Below, piece after piece: positions 55,309 through 64,000 of a stretch of DNA of 64,000 bases (positions are counted from its first letter, which is position 1; the number at the start of each line of letters is the position of its first letter). Source of the DNA: an uncultured Alphaproteobacteria bacterium (GTDB taxonomy: Bacteria > Pseudomonadota > Alphaproteobacteria > Caulobacterales > Hyphomonadaceae). Made by a program: the position numbers and the translations under genes. The stretch covers positions 1 through 64,000 of the forward strand of contig CAIKWZ010000047.1 of assembly GCA_903831255.1 (NCBI GenBank). Reading direction: 5' to 3'. The notes under the pieces are model-generated. The model did no database searches, had not been told where the DNA came from, and saw only the letters and a list, made by a program, of their open reading frames with translations.

Positions 55309-57069
55309 ATGCCTTATGACGCCCCGATTGACCAGATGCGGCTGACGCTCGAGCGTGTTGGCCGCCTACATGAGATAAATGGGGGCGCCCAGGCGCCGGA
55401 CCTCGACAAAGAGACAGTGACCGCCATCCTTGAGGAAGCCAATCGGCTGGCGCGGGATATTCTCGCTCCCCTGAATTCGGTCGCCCATCGTGAAGGCGCC
55501 CGCCTGACCGGCGAAGGAGTGATCGCCCCGCCGGGGTTCCGGAACGCCTACGGGGCGTTTCGGGACGGGGGCTGGATGGGGCTCGCCTTTCCTCATGAGT
55601 ACGGGGGGCAGGATCTCCCCAAAGCCCTTGCTCTCGCTGTAATGGAAATGATCCACGCCTCGAATATGGCCTTCGGTCTTTGCCCCCTTCTGACATTCGG
55701 AGCTATCGAGGCGATCCTTGCCTACGGAACCGAGGACCAGAAATCAGCCTATCTCCCAAAGCTGATATCCGGAAAATGGACAGGAGCCATGAACCTCACC
55801 GAGCCGCAGGCGGGATCAGACGTCGGCGCCTTGCGGACGAAGGCTACGCCTAATGAAGACGGCAGCTACTCGCTTCATGGCCAGAAGATTTACATCACCT
55901 GGGGCGATCATGACCTCGCAGAAAACATTATCCAGCTCGTCCTCGCGCGCCTACCGGATGCTCCGGAGGGATCACGAGGCGTCTCCCTGTTTCTGGCTCC
56001 CAAGTTCCTGATCGACAGGAACGGCGCACTTGGAGAACGCAACGACTTCCGTTGCATAGGCCTTGAAAAGAAGATGGGCATACATGGCTCGCCCACCTGT
56101 GTCATGGAGTACTCCGGAGCCAAAGCCTGGCTGATCGGCGAGAAAAACCGCGGGCTTGCAGCGATGTTCACGATGATGAACTCAGCACGTCTGAACGTCG
56201 GGCTGGAGGGCGTCGCAATCGCTGAAGCGGCCAGACAATCGGCAATCCTGTATGCTGGCGAGCGCAGGCAGGGCTCCGCAACGAATATCGAAGGTCCCGC
56301 GCCCATCATCAGCCATCCGGACATACGTCGTTCAATCGGCCGGATGACGGGCTATGTTCGCGCCGCCAGAGCGATCTGCTACGCCTGCGGCGCGGCGGCG
56401 GATCGAGCGCGACACGCGGAAGACGCAGCTGAGCGGGAGACATCGAGGCTTCGAGAAGACTTGCTGACACCCATCGCCAAGGCGTGGTCGACTGACAGAG
56501 GAGTCGAAGCGGCGGACATCAACGTCCAGATTCACGGCGGAATGGGCTTTATGCACGACACTCCGGCCGCTCAGCTGTATCTCGATGCCCGGATTATGCC
56601 GATCTATGAGGGAACTAACGGGATTCAGGCGATTGATCTGGTTGGACGCAAACTGGCCCAGAGCAATGGTCAGGGCATGTGGGACATGCTTCAGGAGATC
56701 AGAGGCAACCTCTCAAAAGCGCGGCAGTCCAATAACCCGTATCTTCTGGCAGCCTGTGAAAACCTTGAGGCCGGAACCGAGGCGCTGGAGGAAGCAACAG
56801 GCTGGATGATCCAGCACATGCGGACCGATCGGGATACCGCGCTTGCAGGGGCCAGCCCCTACCTCAGGTTAGCCGGAGATGTCATCGGCGGTCACTATCT
56901 GACGGTCCTGGCCATGGAACAACAGGACGAGAGCCTGTCGACCGCGGCTCTTGCGACAGCAGCGTTTTATTGTGAGGACACCTTAGCTGGCGTCCGAGGA
57001 CGGGCTCTGGCCGTCACGCGGTCTTCACGAGTGGTCAGCGAGATGTCTGAGGGATTGTGTAGTCGATAA
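55309..57069 (+). CDS. Acyl-CoA dehydrogenase (DmdC/large type)
   Basis: A 586-residue FAD enzyme oxidising an acyl-CoA at the alpha-beta bond. The N-terminal extension (about 40 residues), the TEPQAGSDVGALRTKA signature and the catalytic Glu in PIYEGTNGIQAIDL are present. A C-terminal domain of about 130 residues (from about 455) is the DmdC/AcdC extra domain. That family acts on 3-methylmercaptopropionyl-CoA or on medium and long fatty acyl-CoAs; the substrate here is not known. GGAGAAG lies before the ATG. Confidence 0.9.
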   Translation: MPYDAPIDQMRLTLERVGRLHEINGGAQAPDLDKETVTAILEEANRLARDILAPLNSVAHREGARLTGEGVIAPPGFRNAYGAFRDGGWMGLAFPHEYGGQDLPKALALAVMEMIHASNMAFGLCPLLTFGAIEAILAYGTEDQKSAYLPKLISGKWTGAMNLTEPQAGSDVGALRTKATPNEDGSYSLHGQKIYITWGDHDLAENIIQLVLARLPDAPEGSRGVSLFLAPKFLIDRNGALGERNDFRCIGLEKKMGIHGSPTCVMEYSGAKAWLIGEKNRGLAAMFTMMNSARLNVGLEGVAIAEAARQSAILYAGERRQGSATNIEGPAPIISHPDIRRSIGRMTGYVRAARAICYACGAAADRARHAEDAAERETSRLREDLLTPIAKAWSTDRGVEAADINVQIHGGMGFMHDTPAAQLYLDARIMPIYEGTNGIQAIDLVGRKLAQSNGQGMWDMLQEIRGNLSKARQSNNPYLLAACENLEAGTEALEEATGWMIQHMRTDRDTALAGASPYLRLAGDVIGGHYLTVLAMEQQDESLSTAALATAAFYCEDTLAGVRGRALAVTRSSRVVSEMSEGLCSR

Positions 57070-57096
57070 ATTCCTCGAGACAGACCTGTTCATTGA

Positions 57097-58173
57097 TCAC
57101 CCGTCAGATCGGGGACCCGATGCGACGACGAAGGCATGACCGTCCGAGTTAAAAGCCATGACCTTTTCCGGCTCAATGAAAACGCTTTTCATGAGGCCCG
57201 TGGAGACGGGCCCTCCGGCTCCTGCCGCCCTCCAGACGCCATGGACGGAGTTGAATCGCAGGAATTGTCCGCCGGCGATTATCTCCTCGCCATCGGACCT
57301 CACGACCACTCTCATTGCTCGAGGGCTCGTCCGTTCGAGTTTGAGATCTGCAGGCCTGAACGCCAATGTGATGCGGCCCTCTGCCGGCAGGACAAGACCC
57401 TCAGGGGGATGAAAGCTTGCGCCATCCTCGGTCCGTATCCCCCGGGCGGCGATCTCGAGCCGCATCGTGTTGAGGCACGGGTGCGCCATGGCTCTGGCGA
57501 CGGAAAGCGTCACGGGAAAACCAGCAACGTCCTCCGCCGACCCTGACTGGATCAGACGTCCCTGTTCCATGACGACACTTGTACCACGCAGAACCGAAGC
57601 CTCTCGACCTTCCGACGCCAGGTAGATCACGGCAGCGCCCGTCTCCAGGAGGACTGAAGTCATCTCGTCCAGAAGCCTGTCCACCCCCTCGTGAGCAATC
57701 CCTTCAAAGGGATCGCTCACGACAAGGACATCAGGCTCGGCGGCAAGAGCTGCAGCCAAAGTCATTCTGAGACGTAACTCGGCGTCAGGCGCCTTGAGCC
57801 CGAAATCCTCCCGACCTCCCAGTCCCGCTCGCTGAAGCGCGTTCCTGAGATCCGCATCTCCGGGCGCTGCACCCGCGACCCTGCGAACCAGCCGTTCTGT
57901 AAACGATCGGACTGTTCGACCCTCGACCGAAGCCCCTTCGGCGCCAAGCGCCATCACGCGGATACGCCGACGACCAGAGGGGTTACGGGAGAGTATTCGG
58001 ACCGTTCCCGACGACGGCCGCACCTGCCCCCTGAGGATACGGGAGACCGCGCGCCTTTCTTCGGCCGACAGGCCAAGAACGACGCAAATCTCTCCCGCGA
58101 GAAAAACGACACTCACGCCATCCAACAGAGGACTGCCGGCGACAGAATGGGAGACCGCCCTGAGCTCAAGCAT
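57097..58173 (-). CDS. MalK-like ABC protein without ATPase motifs
   Basis: A 358-residue protein with the overall layout of a MalK/UgpC-type ABC ATPase: a nucleotide-binding-like domain (about residues 1-230) and a TOBE-type regulatory domain with ITLAFRPADLKLE (about 267-279). All nucleotide motifs are lost. The P-loop region reads VLGLSAEERRAV instead of GxxGxGKS, the signature LSGGQ is KAPDAELR, Walker B reads VLVVSDPFEG, and the switch His is replaced in YLASEGREA. The frame is intact and its hydrophobic pattern is preserved, so it is a pseudo-enzyme rather than a random reading frame. No permease or binding protein is adjacent. The start is an ATG with a TTG two codons upstream. Confidence 0.75.
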   Translation of the reverse strand: MLELRAVSHSVAGSPLLDGVSVVFLAGEICVVLGLSAEERRAVSRILRGQVRPSSGTVRILSRNPSGRRRIRVMALGAEGASVEGRTVRSFTERLVRRVAGAAPGDADLRNALQRAGLGGREDFGLKAPDAELRLRMTLAAALAAEPDVLVVSDPFEGIAHEGVDRLLDEMTSVLLETGAAVIYLASEGREASVLRGTSVVMEQGRLIQSGSAEDVAGFPVTLSVARAMAHPCLNTMRLEIAARGIRTEDGASFHPPEGLVLPAEGRITLAFRPADLKLERTSPRAMRVVVRSDGEEIIAGGQFLRFNSVHGVWRAAGAGGPVSTGLMKSVFIEPEKVMAFNSDGHAFVVASGPRSDG

Positions 58174-58366
58174 CGTCAACCGCCAGCAGACGTCTAAACA
58201 AAGGCTCTAAGCCATCACCTCCATTATGATCGACGGCCCGAATGCGTCAAACAGGCCTTCGCCCCTGAGGGGAAATGTCCGGGATGAGGGCCGGCACGCT
58301 CGCGGAGGGGTTAACAAGAGGCGCCTTGGAGCTGAATTTTAAGTGAGGGCCAACAGGAATACGGTC

Positions 58367-58385
58367 CGTCAGCGTTCAACTGACG
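58367..58385. promoter_or_regulatory. Inverted repeat upstream of the efflux operon
   Basis: CGTCAG (58367-58372) and CTGACG (58380-58385) are perfect arms around CGTTCAA, 59 bases before the macA-like ATG. It is a possible operator; the rest of the 270-base divergent gap shows no confident promoter. Confidence 0.3.
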
Positions 58386-58443
58386 TAGACCTTTGTAAAC
58401 CATGCCTCGTCAGGCGCCAGAGACTCTGCCGGAGACGCACCTT

Positions 58444-60060
58444 ATGAATTGGAAGCAACTGATCCGTTCGCCCCGAGGAGCGCTTATTGGCCTCGGAACG
58501 GTCGCCGTGGCGATCGGCGCTGGAGTCATGATAACCAACAGCCTGAAAGGCGCCTCCGCAAAAGGAGAAGTAACCTTCGAAACGGCGAAGATCGATCGGG
58601 GAGACGTCGCACGGATAGTGACCGCCTCAGGAGCGGTGCAGCCCTTAGACAAGGTCGATGTCGGCTCTGAGGTCTCTGGCAAAATCACCGAACTCTTTGT
58701 CGACTTCAATTCACGCGTGAGGAAAAATCAGGTTCTCGCTCAAATCGACCCTCAGACATTCAGAACGGCAGTCGAATCAGCGCGTGCGCGTCTCCTTCAG
58801 TCTGAAGCGGCGGTTGCAACTGCGCGCACGTCGATGGAGCGCTCCAAGGTCAAACTTGAAGTGATGGAAAAGACCTATAACCGCCAGAAGGCATTGTTCG
58901 CGGAACAGGCGATCTCGCAGGCGGCATGGGAGCAGGCGGAGAGTGATTACGCCTTTGCCAAGCTCGACGTTGAGAACAATGAAGTCGCTATTCAGTCAGC
59001 CAGGGCAGGCCTGGCGCAGAGCAGAGCTTCGCTTGACGAAGCTGAGTTTCGTCTCAGCCGCACGAAGATCGTCTCGCCAATCGACGGCGTCGTCATCAAC
59101 AGGGAGGTCAATGTCGGCCAGACCGTTCAATCCTCGATGAACGTCGCGAAGTTTTTCACCATCGCCAACGATCTCTCGCAGATGCAGATCGAAGCCGCTG
59201 TGGTGGAATCGGATATTGGCGGCATCGATGAAGGTGACCGGGCGAGCTTCACAGTTGACGCTTTTCCTGGAGAGACATTCCAGGGCGTAGTCCGGCAGGT
59301 CCGGCCAAGGGGTGAAGAACAGGCGAATGTCGTCACCTACACAGTCGTAGTTTCCGCGCCAAACCCGACGGGAAAGCTGATGCCGGGGATGACGGCTAAC
59401 GTGGAGATTACGGCAGACCGAGTGGAAAATGTCCTGCGTATCGCGACGGACGTGACCCGCTACAACCCGCCCAAGGAGATGTTGGCCGCCCTCGAACAGG
59501 CTGATGGCGGGGGCGACGGAGGGGCCGATCGCCGGGGCAGCCAGGACGGCGGCGGCCCAGGTGGATTTGGCGGCGCTGGCGGGCGCAGAGGCGGCCCTCC
59601 GACAGGTGAGTGGCTGAAGGAGATCGGCGTCGACGACGCCCGGATAGAAAAGATAAATGCGGAAATGCGCACGGAAATGCAGAAAATGCAGGCCTCGATG
59701 CCGCGAAGGGAGGCGCAGAGCGGTCCTGCGGGACTGACCGGGGGCGGCGGCCCACCCGCAGCCCTGTTTCAGCAGGCGGACATGCAGGCCTTCCGCCAGA
59801 AGATGACGGCGTCGCAGGATGCCGTGATGCGTCGAAATCTGTCTGAGGAGGAATTCAACGAATTCAAAAAACGTCGATCCAGTCAGCAGTCGCAGAAACG
59901 GGCCGCGGTCTACGCTCTTGACGCAGAAGGCCAACTGACGCGTCAGATGCTTGTTCTCGGAATTTCAGACGGTTCTTTCACTGAGGTGCTTCGCGGCGCC
60001 GAGGAAGGTCAGGAATTCGTCATCCGCACAAAGGCTGAGGAAAAGCCGGCGGCGAAATGA
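58444..60060 (+). CDS. Periplasmic adaptor of a MacAB-type efflux pump
   Basis: A 538-residue membrane-fusion protein. An N-terminal transmembrane anchor (about residues 13-31) precedes the barrel-sandwich half VDVGSEVSGKITELFVD, a helical hairpin (about 105-205), the second lipoyl half with SPIDGVVINREVNVGQTV, and a beta-barrel domain (about 245-330). The membrane-proximal domain is split by about 140 extra residues (about 345-487): a Gly/Arg-rich stretch, then helices with the LSEEEFNEFKK motif. The domain resumes at AAVYALDAEGQ. GGAG lies before the ATG at 58444. It overlaps the ATPase gene by ATGA. Confidence 0.92.
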   Translation: MNWKQLIRSPRGALIGLGTVAVAIGAGVMITNSLKGASAKGEVTFETAKIDRGDVARIVTASGAVQPLDKVDVGSEVSGKITELFVDFNSRVRKNQVLAQIDPQTFRTAVESARARLLQSEAAVATARTSMERSKVKLEVMEKTYNRQKALFAEQAISQAAWEQAESDYAFAKLDVENNEVAIQSARAGLAQSRASLDEAEFRLSRTKIVSPIDGVVINREVNVGQTVQSSMNVAKFFTIANDLSQMQIEAAVVESDIGGIDEGDRASFTVDAFPGETFQGVVRQVRPRGEEQANVVTYTVVVSAPNPTGKLMPGMTANVEITADRVENVLRIATDVTRYNPPKEMLAALEQADGGGDGGADRRGSQDGGGPGGFGGAGGRRGGPPTGEWLKEIGVDDARIEKINAEMRTEMQKMQASMPRREAQSGPAGLTGGGGPPAALFQQADMQAFRQKMTASQDAVMRRNLSEEEFNEFKKRRSSQQSQKRAAVYALDAEGQLTRQMLVLGISDGSFTEVLRGAEEGQEFVIRTKAEEKPAAK

Positions 60061-60800
60061 ACATGTCATCCGAACCGTCAGCCGATCGGCCCATCATCTC
60101 GTGTCGGAACCTTTCCAAGATCTATAGGATGGGCGACCAGGAGGTTCACGCCCTGAATAGGGTCTCGCTGGACATCTGGCCTGGTGAATTCGTAGCGATC
60201 ATGGGACCTTCAGGATCCGGCAAATCATCACTTATGAACCTGATTGGCGCGCTCGACCGACCGACATCCGGTGAAATGTGGATAAAGGGCAGCGAACTCT
60301 CGGCGATGAGCCGAGACGAACTGGCGGACCTGCGCAACGAAACCCTGGGGTTCGTGTTTCAGCAGTTCAACTTGCTAAGCCGACAGGACGCCCTCTCCAA
60401 TGTGAAGTTGCCGCTCCGTTACGCCCGCAGGGAGATAAGTGATCTCGACGCGAGAGCGCGCGAATGCCTCGAGATGGTAGGTCTGGGGAATCGCATGGAT
60501 CACCGCCCCATGCAGCTCTCGGGCGGACAGCAGCAGAGAGTCGCGATCGCCCGGGCCCTGGTCAATCGCCCAAGCATACTCTTGGCGGATGAACCTACAG
60601 GCGCCCTTGATTCCCGTACCACCGCCGAGATCATGCAGCTTCTGGTGCAGCTCTCGAGACAAGGCATCACGATCGTGCTTGTAACTCATGAGGCAGACGT
60701 CGCAGCCTACGCTTCGCGGCAAATACATTTCCGAGACGGCGATATAGAATCAGACAGCGCAGCTCCGCGCACAAACATGTTGAGCGAGCAGATATCATGA
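60057..60800 (+). CDS. MacB-type ABC ATPase (LolD-like)
   Basis: A 247-residue ABC ATPase of the MacB/LolD group. Walker A GPSGSGKS, the group-specific [21 protein letters not shown], signature LSGGQQQR, Walker [14 protein letters not shown] and the switch histidine in [12 protein letters not shown] are all intact. In this operon the ATPase and permease are separate polypeptides, unlike E. coli MacB. It overlaps both neighbours by four bases. Confidence 0.95.
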   Translation: MNMSSEPSADRPIISCRNLSKIYRMGDQEVHALNRVSLDIWPGEFVAIMGPSGSGKSSLMNLIGALDRPTSGEMWIKGSELSAMSRDELADLRNETLGFVFQQFNLLSRQDALSNVKLPLRYARREISDLDARARECLEMVGLGNRMDHRPMQLSGGQQQRVAIARALVNRPSILLADEPTGALDSRTTAEIMQLLVQLSRQGITIVLVTHEADVAAYASRQIHFRDGDIESDSAAPRTNMLSEQIS

Positions 60801-62032
60801 AGCTGAAAGTCGCCTCGACCTCGGCCCTGGAGGCCTTGATTTCAAACCCTCTGCGAAGCCTTCTGACGATGCTTGGAATCATCATCGGCGTGGCGTCCGT
60901 CATGGTGATGATGTCCATTGGCGAAGGCGCCCGGGCTCAGATAGACGCTCAGATCGCCAGCGTAGGCTCCAATCTCCTGACTTTGAACCCGGGCGGCATA
61001 CAGAGGGGAGGACGCAATCAGGGCGGCGGCTCCGGACGTCCCTTTACCGAAGCGGATGTCACGGCGATCGCAGACCTCCCCTTTGTGGAAGCTGCAACAG
61101 GCGTGCTGAGCGGCCAGGCGACAGCGGTCTCAGAGGAAGGGAACTGGGTGACGACAGTTCAGGGCGGAGGCCCCGATTACTTTGCGGTCAACAACTGGAC
61201 GATCAGCGAAGGGCGACTGTTCACAGATCAGGAAGCGCGTTCAGGGTCGGCCGTCGTGGTGATCGGAGCCTCGACCGTCTCAAATCTCTTTCCGAATGGA
61301 AACGCTATAGGCCAGAGGATACGGATCAACAGCGTACCCGTTGAGATCATCGGAATTCTCGAAGCGAAGGGCCAGAGTGGCGGGGGAATGGGAATGGACA
61401 GGGACGACACGGTCGTCGGACCTCTGTCGATGGTCCGCAATCGCATCGTGGGCGGCAACCGATGGGTCTCCCGGCATGTGTCGCGGATCCAGTTTCTGGT
61501 GAGAGACGGCTATGATATCGCCTCTGCTCAGGATGAAGTCGCGCAATTGATGAGGGACCGGAGAAAGATCGCGCCAGGAGAGGCCGATAATTTCTCAATC
61601 TTTAACTTCGCTGACATGATTAAGCAGAGGGGGGCGGCCATGAACACGATGAGCATGCTCCTCGCCTTTACGGCGGCCGTCTCGTTGCTGGTCGGCGGAG
61701 TTGGGGTAATGAACATCATGCTTGTGTCTGTGACCGAACGGACACGGGAGATCGGGCTTCGAATGGCGATTGGCGCCCGAGGAGGCGACATTCTGATCCA
61801 GTTTCTGGTAGAAGCAGTATTGCTGTGCACTCTGGGAGGTCTGATCGGCATGTCGCTGGGATGGCTAGGAGCCTTTGGGGCCGCCCAGGTCGGAAAATGG
61901 CCCATGTCGGTCAGTCCGGTTATCATCGGAACAGCTTTGGGGGCGGCGGCCTCCGTTGGGCTGATATTTGGCTTCTTCCCGGCCCGCCGCGCCGCTCAAC
62001 TCGATCCAATTCAGGCATTGCGACATGATTGA
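60797..62032 (+). CDS. MacB-type permease subunit
   Basis: A 411-residue protein with the MacB core: one N-terminal transmembrane helix (about residues 15-40, LLTMLGIIIGVASVMVMMSIG), a large periplasmic domain (about 45-285) and three C-terminal helices of the FtsX fold (about 288-400, with NIMLVSVTERTREIGLRMAIGA). With the adaptor and outer-membrane lipoprotein it forms a tripartite pump powered by the separate ATPase. Such pumps export macrolides, peptides or lipids; the substrate here is unknown. Its stop overlaps the next gene. Confidence 0.94.
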   Translation: MKLKVASTSALEALISNPLRSLLTMLGIIIGVASVMVMMSIGEGARAQIDAQIASVGSNLLTLNPGGIQRGGRNQGGGSGRPFTEADVTAIADLPFVEAATGVLSGQATAVSEEGNWVTTVQGGGPDYFAVNNWTISEGRLFTDQEARSGSAVVVIGASTVSNLFPNGNAIGQRIRINSVPVEIIGILEAKGQSGGGMGMDRDDTVVGPLSMVRNRIVGGNRWVSRHVSRIQFLVRDGYDIASAQDEVAQLMRDRRKIAPGEADNFSIFNFADMIKQRGAAMNTMSMLLAFTAAVSLLVGGVGVMNIMLVSVTERTREIGLRMAIGARGGDILIQFLVEAVLLCTLGGLIGMSLGWLGAFGAAQVGKWPMSVSPVIIGTALGAAASVGLIFGFFPARRAAQLDPIQALRHD

Positions 62033-63476
62033 TTCGACACTGACACGTGGGTCTGCACTCGGAGTCCTCGCCGCCATGCTGTCGGCGTGCGGACATTTAC
62101 CGGTAGCCCCTCCAGCCTTTGAGGAAATGGCCGTTCAGAGAACGGGACTGCCTGCGGACTGGACGTTGGCGCCGATGTCAGGAGACGCCTCGGGGGTCAT
62201 TGCCGACTATTCGGTCTTTGGGGACACCCAGCTGACTGGGTTCCTGAAAGAGGCCCTCGACAACAACCGTTCGCTGAAGGCGGCGCTTGAAAGCGTTCGT
62301 CAGTCAGAAGCCTTTCTCAAGCAGACGCGATCAGGACTTTGGCCGTCGCTTAGAGCCAGCGCAGGCGTGCGGTCATCATCTTTGACCGACGACCTGAGCT
62401 TTGACAGCGAGGCTTACTCATTTGATGTTGCCGGCGCTTACTCGCTCGACATCATGGGAGACTTGTCTGCGTCAATTCAGGCGTCGACAGCGGGCCTGCG
62501 CTCGACAGAAGCCACCTACGAGCTTGCTCGCCGACAGCTTGGGGCGCAGGTGGCGCGGGCATATTTCGCGGTGATTGAACAACAGCTTCAGCTGGAGCTG
62601 GATCGTCGGGCCCTCGCACGGGCCGTAGACACCTACCGTATCACACAGACACGATTCGATGCGGGATCCGCAGCGCGAGACGAGCTGGTCCTTGGGCAAT
62701 CCACCCTTGCCTCAAGCGAAGACAATGTGATCGCATCTGAAGCGTCGGTGAGAACTGCGATAAGAGCGCTGGAGATCCTCCTTGGACGTTTTCCGACCAA
62801 CGCCCTGAAGATCGGCGCCGCGCTACCCGAGCCTCCCAAGGCGCCGCCTCTGGGTATGACGGAGCTGACCATCAGATCACGTCCTGATGTTGTGGCGGCT
62901 GAGTTCAATCTCATTCAGGCCTTCGCCAACACACAGGTGGCCAAGCTGTCTCGCTGGCCTCAGCTCGATGCAAGCGTCGGCCTCGGTCTTGCGAACCGCA
63001 CCATCGATACGACAGAGAACCTCTTCGATTTTGACAATCTTGCAATGACGCTTGGGCTGTCTCTGGCGCAATCAATCTTCGACGGCGGCGCGATATCGGG
63101 CCGTATCGAAGCCGCCGAAGCCTCTAAGCGCGCTGCGCTTCAGCGATACGGACAAACCGTGATCGATGCCTACGGATCGATCGTCAATGCTGTCGATCAG
63201 TTTAACACCCTCCAGTCGCGTTCAAAGAGTCTCCAGACCGCTTCCGATGCGGCGCGAGAGACGGTTCGACTTAGCGAACTCAGATACAATGAAGGCAGCC
63301 AGAACCTTCTTGACCTGATCAACGTCCGCGAGCGAGCAGACCTTCAGGAATCTATTCTCATCTCAAACAGACGCGCTCGTATCGATCAGTGGATTGTTCT
63401 TCATCAGGCTCTCGGGGGCGACCCTTCCAAGACCACACCCGTCGCGACGCAGGCGGACACGGCGGAGGGAAGCTAA
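62025..63476 (+). CDS. Outer-membrane efflux lipoprotein (NodT/OprM type)
   Basis: A 483-residue TolC-superfamily lipoprotein. The signal peptide ends in the lipobox MLSA-C (cysteine about residue 22). Two repeated outer-membrane-factor units follow, with the YSVFGDTQL and QSEAFLKQTRSGLWP start of the first and LAQSIFDGGAISGRIEAAEA in the second. The last motif, YNEGSQNLLDLINVRERADLQ, is typical. The ATG overlaps the permease 3' end by eight bases. It completes the efflux operon. Confidence 0.94.
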   Translation: MIDSTLTRGSALGVLAAMLSACGHLPVAPPAFEEMAVQRTGLPADWTLAPMSGDASGVIADYSVFGDTQLTGFLKEALDNNRSLKAALESVRQSEAFLKQTRSGLWPSLRASAGVRSSSLTDDLSFDSEAYSFDVAGAYSLDIMGDLSASIQASTAGLRSTEATYELARRQLGAQVARAYFAVIEQQLQLELDRRALARAVDTYRITQTRFDAGSAARDELVLGQSTLASSEDNVIASEASVRTAIRALEILLGRFPTNALKIGAALPEPPKAPPLGMTELTIRSRPDVVAAEFNLIQAFANTQVAKLSRWPQLDASVGLGLANRTIDTTENLFDFDNLAMTLGLSLAQSIFDGGAISGRIEAAEASKRAALQRYGQTVIDAYGSIVNAVDQFNTLQSRSKSLQTASDAARETVRLSELRYNEGSQNLLDLINVRERADLQESILISNRRARIDQWIVLHQALGGDPSKTTPVATQADTAEGS

Positions 63477-63547
63477 AAGACCGCTGAAGCCGGGGAAGGT
63501 CTCGACGGTCGACTTCATTGGAGGCCTGTATCTCTCCTCCGGTCATG

Positions 63548-63575
63548 TTGACCCCTTTATCAGAAGAACTAAGGT
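63548..63575 (+). promoter_or_regulatory. Weak promoter candidate before the M2 peptidase gene
   Basis: TTGACC (63548-63553) is followed 16 bases later by TAAGGT (63570-63575). The -10 match is poor. The 142-base gap also holds a GGAGG/CCTCC hairpin (63520-63540) after the efflux operon. Confidence 0.25.
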
Positions 63576-63618
63576 CAGCGCATCCGCGCCTGTCCGCGTT
63601 CTCGACTGAGGGGTGACC

Positions 63619-64000
63619 ATGAAGGGCTTCCTGGCTTGCGGCGTGTCCGCTATTTGTATGCTCCTTGCAGGCTGTGATGACGGCGCGAAGGCGAAGTCTG
63701 CAGCCGACGCGGCGATTTTTCTGGAAGCTGCGGAGCAGGAGCTCGCCGAGCACAGCGAGTTCGCCGCTCGAACAGAATGGGCTCAACAGACGAACATCAG
63801 TTACGACACGGACTGGCTTCTCTCTCGGGCAAGCGCAATTGGGACCGAGCTCGTCGTACGCCTCGCGAATGAAACAAAAGCGTTCGAGGGTTTAGACCTT
63901 CCGCCTGAGCAGGCCCGGAAGATGGCCTTCCTTCGATCGGGCATCGTTATGCCCGCCCCGTCGCGTGAGGGAGCGGCAGCTGAGCTGGCCGAAATCACGA
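63619..64000 (+). CDS. M2 family (ACE-like) metallopeptidase lipoprotein, 5' part
   Basis: The first 127 codons of a gene that runs off the right edge. The signal peptide ends in the lipobox LLAG-C (cysteine 19). The mature start has the pattern of bacterial peptidyl-dipeptidase A homologues: DAAIFLEAAEQELAEHSEFAARTEWAQQTNI, then LPPEQARKMAFLRSGIVMPAPS. The zinc site lies outside the window. GAGG is close before the ATG. It is the second lipoprotein metallopeptidase in the region after the M13 enzyme. The family is assigned from the N-terminal pattern only. Confidence 0.82.
   Translation, partial: MKGFLACGVSAICMLLAGCDDGAKAKSAADAAIFLEAAEQELAEHSEFAARTEWAQQTNISYDTDWLLSRASAIGTELVVRLANETKAFEGLDLPPEQARKMAFLRSGIVMPAPSREGAAAELAEIT

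Noticed and set aside
1-64000. Mobile elements, prophage, CRISPR arrays, toxin-antitoxin pairs
   Set aside because: I saw no transposase, integrase, repeat-spacer pattern or paired small ORFs with such features on either strand.

Overview
The window is a chromosomal segment of an alphaproteobacterium, most likely Caulobacterales-like (Hyphomonadaceae, Maricaulaceae or a relative). The evidence is a gcrA cell-cycle regulator, a phoR-pstC-pstA-pstB-phoU-phoB cluster whose PstA carries the alphaproteobacterial N-terminal extension, an Entner-Doudoroff operon, a double-domain dCTP deaminase, an Anbu/transglutaminase/alpha-E/ATP-grasp cluster and a NodT-type efflux lipoprotein. The DNA is GC-rich and densely coding. 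I see no insertion sequence, prophage, CRISPR array or rRNA, and no gene-free stretch longer than about 300 bases. The lineage is an inference from gene content.

Layout. 1-773: the 5' part of a tRNA-Gly(CCC) on the minus strand and a small lipoprotein. 773-6358: a dienoyl-CoA reductase-like SDR divergent from the operon zwf-pgl-edd-eda, a complete route from glucose-6-phosphate to pyruvate plus glyceraldehyde-3-phosphate. 6377-15889: dcd, metZ-apaG, hslO, a CHASE4-GGDEF-EAL protein, argF-argD and an orphan ABC-2 permease. 16170-16706: gcrA with its own promoter and terminator. 16828-24998: the phosphate uptake and sensing operon on the minus strand, with a Pho box and -10 in front of pstC. 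Its PstA is about twice the usual length because of a roughly 430-residue helical insert.

25234-35572: an M13 peptidase lipoprotein, an NDUFA9-like SDR, uppP, then gltD-gltB for glutamate synthesis. 35642-39541: a tight four-gene minus-strand operon of circularly permuted ATP-grasp, alpha-E protein, transglutaminase and the Anbu proteasome-like peptidase. This recurrent gene set has no established physiological role. 39729-46750: queG, mtgA, a TPR protein, an epimerase-like protein, a degenerate receiver protein and two glycosyltransferases.

46814-51889: the translation block infC (AUA start)-rpmI-rplT-pheS-pheT. 51946-57069: a VOC protein, a RusA-like nuclease, a 2OG-Fe(II) oxygenase, fumC and a DmdC-like acyl-CoA dehydrogenase. 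57097-58173: a MalK-like protein that has lost all its ATPase motifs. 58444-63476: a MacA-MacB(ATPase)-MacB(permease)-outer-membrane-lipoprotein efflux operon. 63619 to the edge: the start of an M2 (ACE-like) peptidase lipoprotein.

Most of this is housekeeping metabolism. The unusual items are the enlarged PstA, the Anbu operon, the motif-less ABC protein, the receiver without its phospho-acceptor, the structured gltD/uppP intergenic region and the AUA-started infC.
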